From NCBI GenBank assembly GCA_001464335.1, contig LNEV01000009.1, positions 62,001-126,000 of the forward strand: a DNA stretch of 64,000 nucleotides, given 5' to 3'. Both the position numbers and the translations under genes were made by a program. The notes beneath the pieces are model-generated. The model was given only the letters and a program-made list of their open reading frames with translations. It was not told where the DNA came from and ran no database searches. Shown piece by piece: positions 62,532 to 64,000 of this stretch. Positions within the stretch are counted from its first letter, which is position 1; each line of letters begins with the position of its first letter. The DNA is from Rhizobiales bacterium Ga0077545 (GTDB lineage Bacteria; Pseudomonadota; Alphaproteobacteria; Rhizobiales; Methylopilaceae).

Positions 62532-62546
62532 GCCCATTCGATGGGC
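62532..62546. promoter_or_regulatory. 15-bp dyad upstream of glnB promoter
   Basis: GCCCAT-TCG-ATGGGC is a perfect dyad with 6-bp arms, about 80 bases upstream of the sigma-54 promoter core. It may be a regulator site. It does not match the known NtrC consensus closely. Confidence 0.35.
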
Positions 62547-62616
62547 GAATGCCTATAAAATAAGCGAATATGTGCGGTTTTTGGCGGCAGAGTTGCTGTT
62601 TCTTTGGGCAGGCCAG

Positions 62617-62757
62617 TCCCCTCAAGAAAGCCGGAATTGACGTGGAGGAGAGAGCTCATCGTCAGAACCGGCGCCGCCGGGCCAGCTGGAATCGCTTTAC
62701 CTGCGCGCTCCAGATGGCACTCTCGTCGAGCTTTCCGTTTGCGAGAACCTTCCGTGA
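62617..62757 (+). pseudogene. Decayed VOC (glyoxalase-fold) gene, C-terminal remnant
   Basis: Three frames carry consecutive pieces of a VOC C-terminus: PLKKAGIDVEE (from 62618), then VRTGAAGP (from 62661), then QLESLYLRAPDGTLVELSVCENLP ending at the TGA 62755-62757. VOC proteins end with just this order (GIxVEEGP, VxRTGAxGP, IxSIYFRDPDGNLIELS). At least two frameshifts separate the pieces, and nothing upstream of 62617 resembles the N-terminal half. The final TGA overlaps the GTG start of nnr by three bases. Confidence 0.6.
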
Positions 62758-64000
62758 TCGAACTCCTCTGCAATAAAGACATGCGCGCCGCCGACGCGGC
62801 GGCGATCTCGGCGGGCATTCCCGGCATCGATCTGATGGAAGCGGCGGGTCGCGCGGTCGCGGAGAAGGCGATCGAGATGGCCGCCGAGCATGGCCCGGTT
62901 CTTGTTGTCTGCGGACCCGGAAACAATGGCGGGGACGGTTTCGTCGCGGCGCGGCTTCTTGTGGAGCGGGGGCGCGATGTGCGTCTGGCGCTGGTCGGGG
63001 ATCGGGCGGCGCTGAAGGGCGATGCGGCCATCGCCGCCAAGCGCTGGCGGGGCGAAGTGCGCACGTTCGATCCGTCGCTGTCGCTGGGCTGTTCGCTGAT
63101 CGTCGATGCGCTGTTCGGCTCCGGCCTGTCGCGCGACATGGATGGCGCGGCGCTTCAGGCCATCGAGGCCATCAATACATCCGGCAAGCCGGTGCTCGCG
63201 GTCGATGTGCCCTCGGGTGTGTGCGGCGACAGCGGGCTGGTGCGCGGCGCGGCGGTGCGTGCAACGCGGACGGTGACGTTTTTCCGCTTCCGGGCGGGAC
63301 ACAAGCTGCTGCCGGGCCGCGCGCTGTGCGGAAAGACGACGCTCGCGCAGATCGGCATTCCGGAAACGGTGCTGGAGAAGATCGCGCCCGCGACCACGCT
63401 CAACGCGCGTGCGCTGTGGGATGCGGTCTTTCCGCGCCCCGATGCCGAGAGCCACAAATACCGGCGCGGCCATGCGTTGATCGCGGCCGGTTCGGAGATG
63501 ACGGGCGCGGCGCGGCTTTCCGCACGCGCCGCCTTGCGGGCAGGGGCGGGTGTCGTGACGCTCGCGGCAAATCCCTCCGTTCTGCCCATTTATCAGACCG
63601 CGCTCGAAGCGGTGATCGTGAAACCGATGCCGGGGCGCGATGCCTATGCGGCCCTGCTGGACGATGAGCGGCGCAACGCGCTTCTGCTCGGGCCCGGCGC
63701 GGGGAGCGGCGAGGAGACGCGCGAACTCGTGCGTACGGCGCTCGGCACCGGGCGGGCCGTGGTGCTCGATGCCGATGCCCTGACAAGTTTCGAGGCCCAG
63801 CCGCGCGCGTTGTTTTCGACGATCGCGGACGGACAGAACGTGGTGATGACGCCGCATGAGGGCGAATTCCGGCGCCTGTTCCGCACGGTGTGCGACGAGA
63901 CGCCCTCCAAGCTCGCGCGCGCCCGCGCGGCGGCGAAGGTTTCGGGCGCCGTCGTCGTCTTCAAGGGGGCGGACAGCGTGATCGCCGCGCCGGACGGACG
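62754..64000 (+). CDS. nnr: Bifunctional NAD(P)H-hydrate repair enzyme Nnr (partial, runs off right edge)
   Basis: The first 415 codons of a YjeF_N plus carbohydrate-kinase-like fusion, about 500 residues when complete. The epimerase domain begins VIELLCNKDMRAADAAAISAGIPGIDLMEAAGRAV and has GPGNNGGDG at residues 54-62. The ADP/ATP-dependent dehydratase domain starts near SHKYRRGHALIAAGSEMTGA and includes VVMTPHEGEFRRLF. It repairs hydrated NADH and NADPH. The GTG start (62754) overlaps the stop of a decayed VOC gene. Its place beside glnBA is common in Alphaproteobacteria. Confidence 0.94.
   Translation, partial: MIELLCNKDMRAADAAAISAGIPGIDLMEAAGRAVAEKAIEMAAEHGPVLVVCGPGNNGGDGFVAARLLVERGRDVRLALVGDRAALKGDAAIAAKRWRGEVRTFDPSLSLGCSLIVDALFGSGLSRDMDGAALQAIEAINTSGKPVLAVDVPSGVCGDSGLVRGAAVRATRTVTFFRFRAGHKLLPGRALCGKTTLAQIGIPETVLEKIAPATTLNARALWDAVFPRPDAESHKYRRGHALIAAGSEMTGAARLSARAALRAGAGVVTLAANPSVLPIYQTALEAVIVKPMPGRDAYAALLDDERRNALLLGPGAGSGEETRELVRTALGTGRAVVLDADALTSFEAQPRALFSTIADGQNVVMTPHEGEFRRLFRTVCDETPSKLARARAAAKVSGAVVVFKGADSVIAAPDG

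Overview
The window is GC-rich, densely coded alphaproteobacterial chromosome, most likely from the order Hyphomicrobiales (Rhizobiales). The evidence is a PopZ gene (DUF2497) directly upstream of valS, an ExoR-like Sel1-repeat protein, a DUF1402 protein, a MetRS-free run of tRNA-synthetase and housekeeping genes in the order dgt-argS-SPOR-nagZ-scpA-scpB-tatABC-serS-surE-pcm, and glnA-glnB next to an NAD(P)HX repair gene. The genus cannot be fixed by reading alone.

Positions 1-15114 are an accessory catabolic region. One minus-strand operon (7781 down to 417) encodes an amidase, an enolase-superfamily enzyme, a TRAP transporter (dctP, dctQ, dctM), a glutathione transferase, a small unknown protein and a 2-hydroxyacid dehydrogenase; it ends at a strong hairpin at 268-306. 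A second minus-strand operon (12738 down to 8021) encodes an HpaB-type flavin monooxygenase, its flavin reductase, an M20 amidohydrolase, a RidA-family protein, a DUF1028 protein and a GlcG/HbpS protein, and ends at a hairpin at 7929-7968. A LysR regulator is divergent from this operon. Beside it lie a type II dehydroquinase homologue lacking two active-site residues and a maleate isomerase/Asp-Glu racemase-like enzyme. Together these read as a pathway that imports an organic acid or amide, oxygenates it, hydrolyses C-N bonds, removes reactive enamines and makes a small dicarboxylate. The substrate is unknown. This is the best candidate for an undescribed system in the window.

Positions 15205-18424 hold two signalling proteins: a CHASE4-GGDEF-EAL protein and a HWE/HisKA_2-type histidine kinase. 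A tRNA-Cys follows. Positions 19010-26099 are conserved chromosome (pcm-like, tolC family, popZ, valS, DUF1402). Positions 26200-29827 hold a secreted glycerophosphodiesterase, an ArsR-VOC-AHSA1-DUF1579 operon with a visible operator, and a small unknown protein.

Positions 29989-48444 are housekeeping: exonuclease III, a GFA protein, exoR-like, ilvD, a cNMP-binding membrane protein, erpA, dgt, argS, a SPOR protein, nagZ, scpA, scpB, an orphan ABC ATPase, tatA, tatB, tatC, serS, surE and pcm. The orphan ATPase sits between scpB and tatA. SerS has a large internal insertion and an N-terminal segment with unusual codon use.

Positions 48615-56778 hold DUF3597, a second A-type iron-sulfur carrier, a TfoX-domain gene with an apparent 5' frameshift, a diguanylate cyclase, rhlE, a large proline/alanine-rich membrane protein and parE. 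Positions 57463-64000 hold an HXXEE membrane protein, a Tat-exported PhoX-family protein, glnA and glnB with a sigma-54 promoter, a decayed VOC (glyoxalase) gene fragment, and the 5' part of an nnr gene that runs off the right edge.
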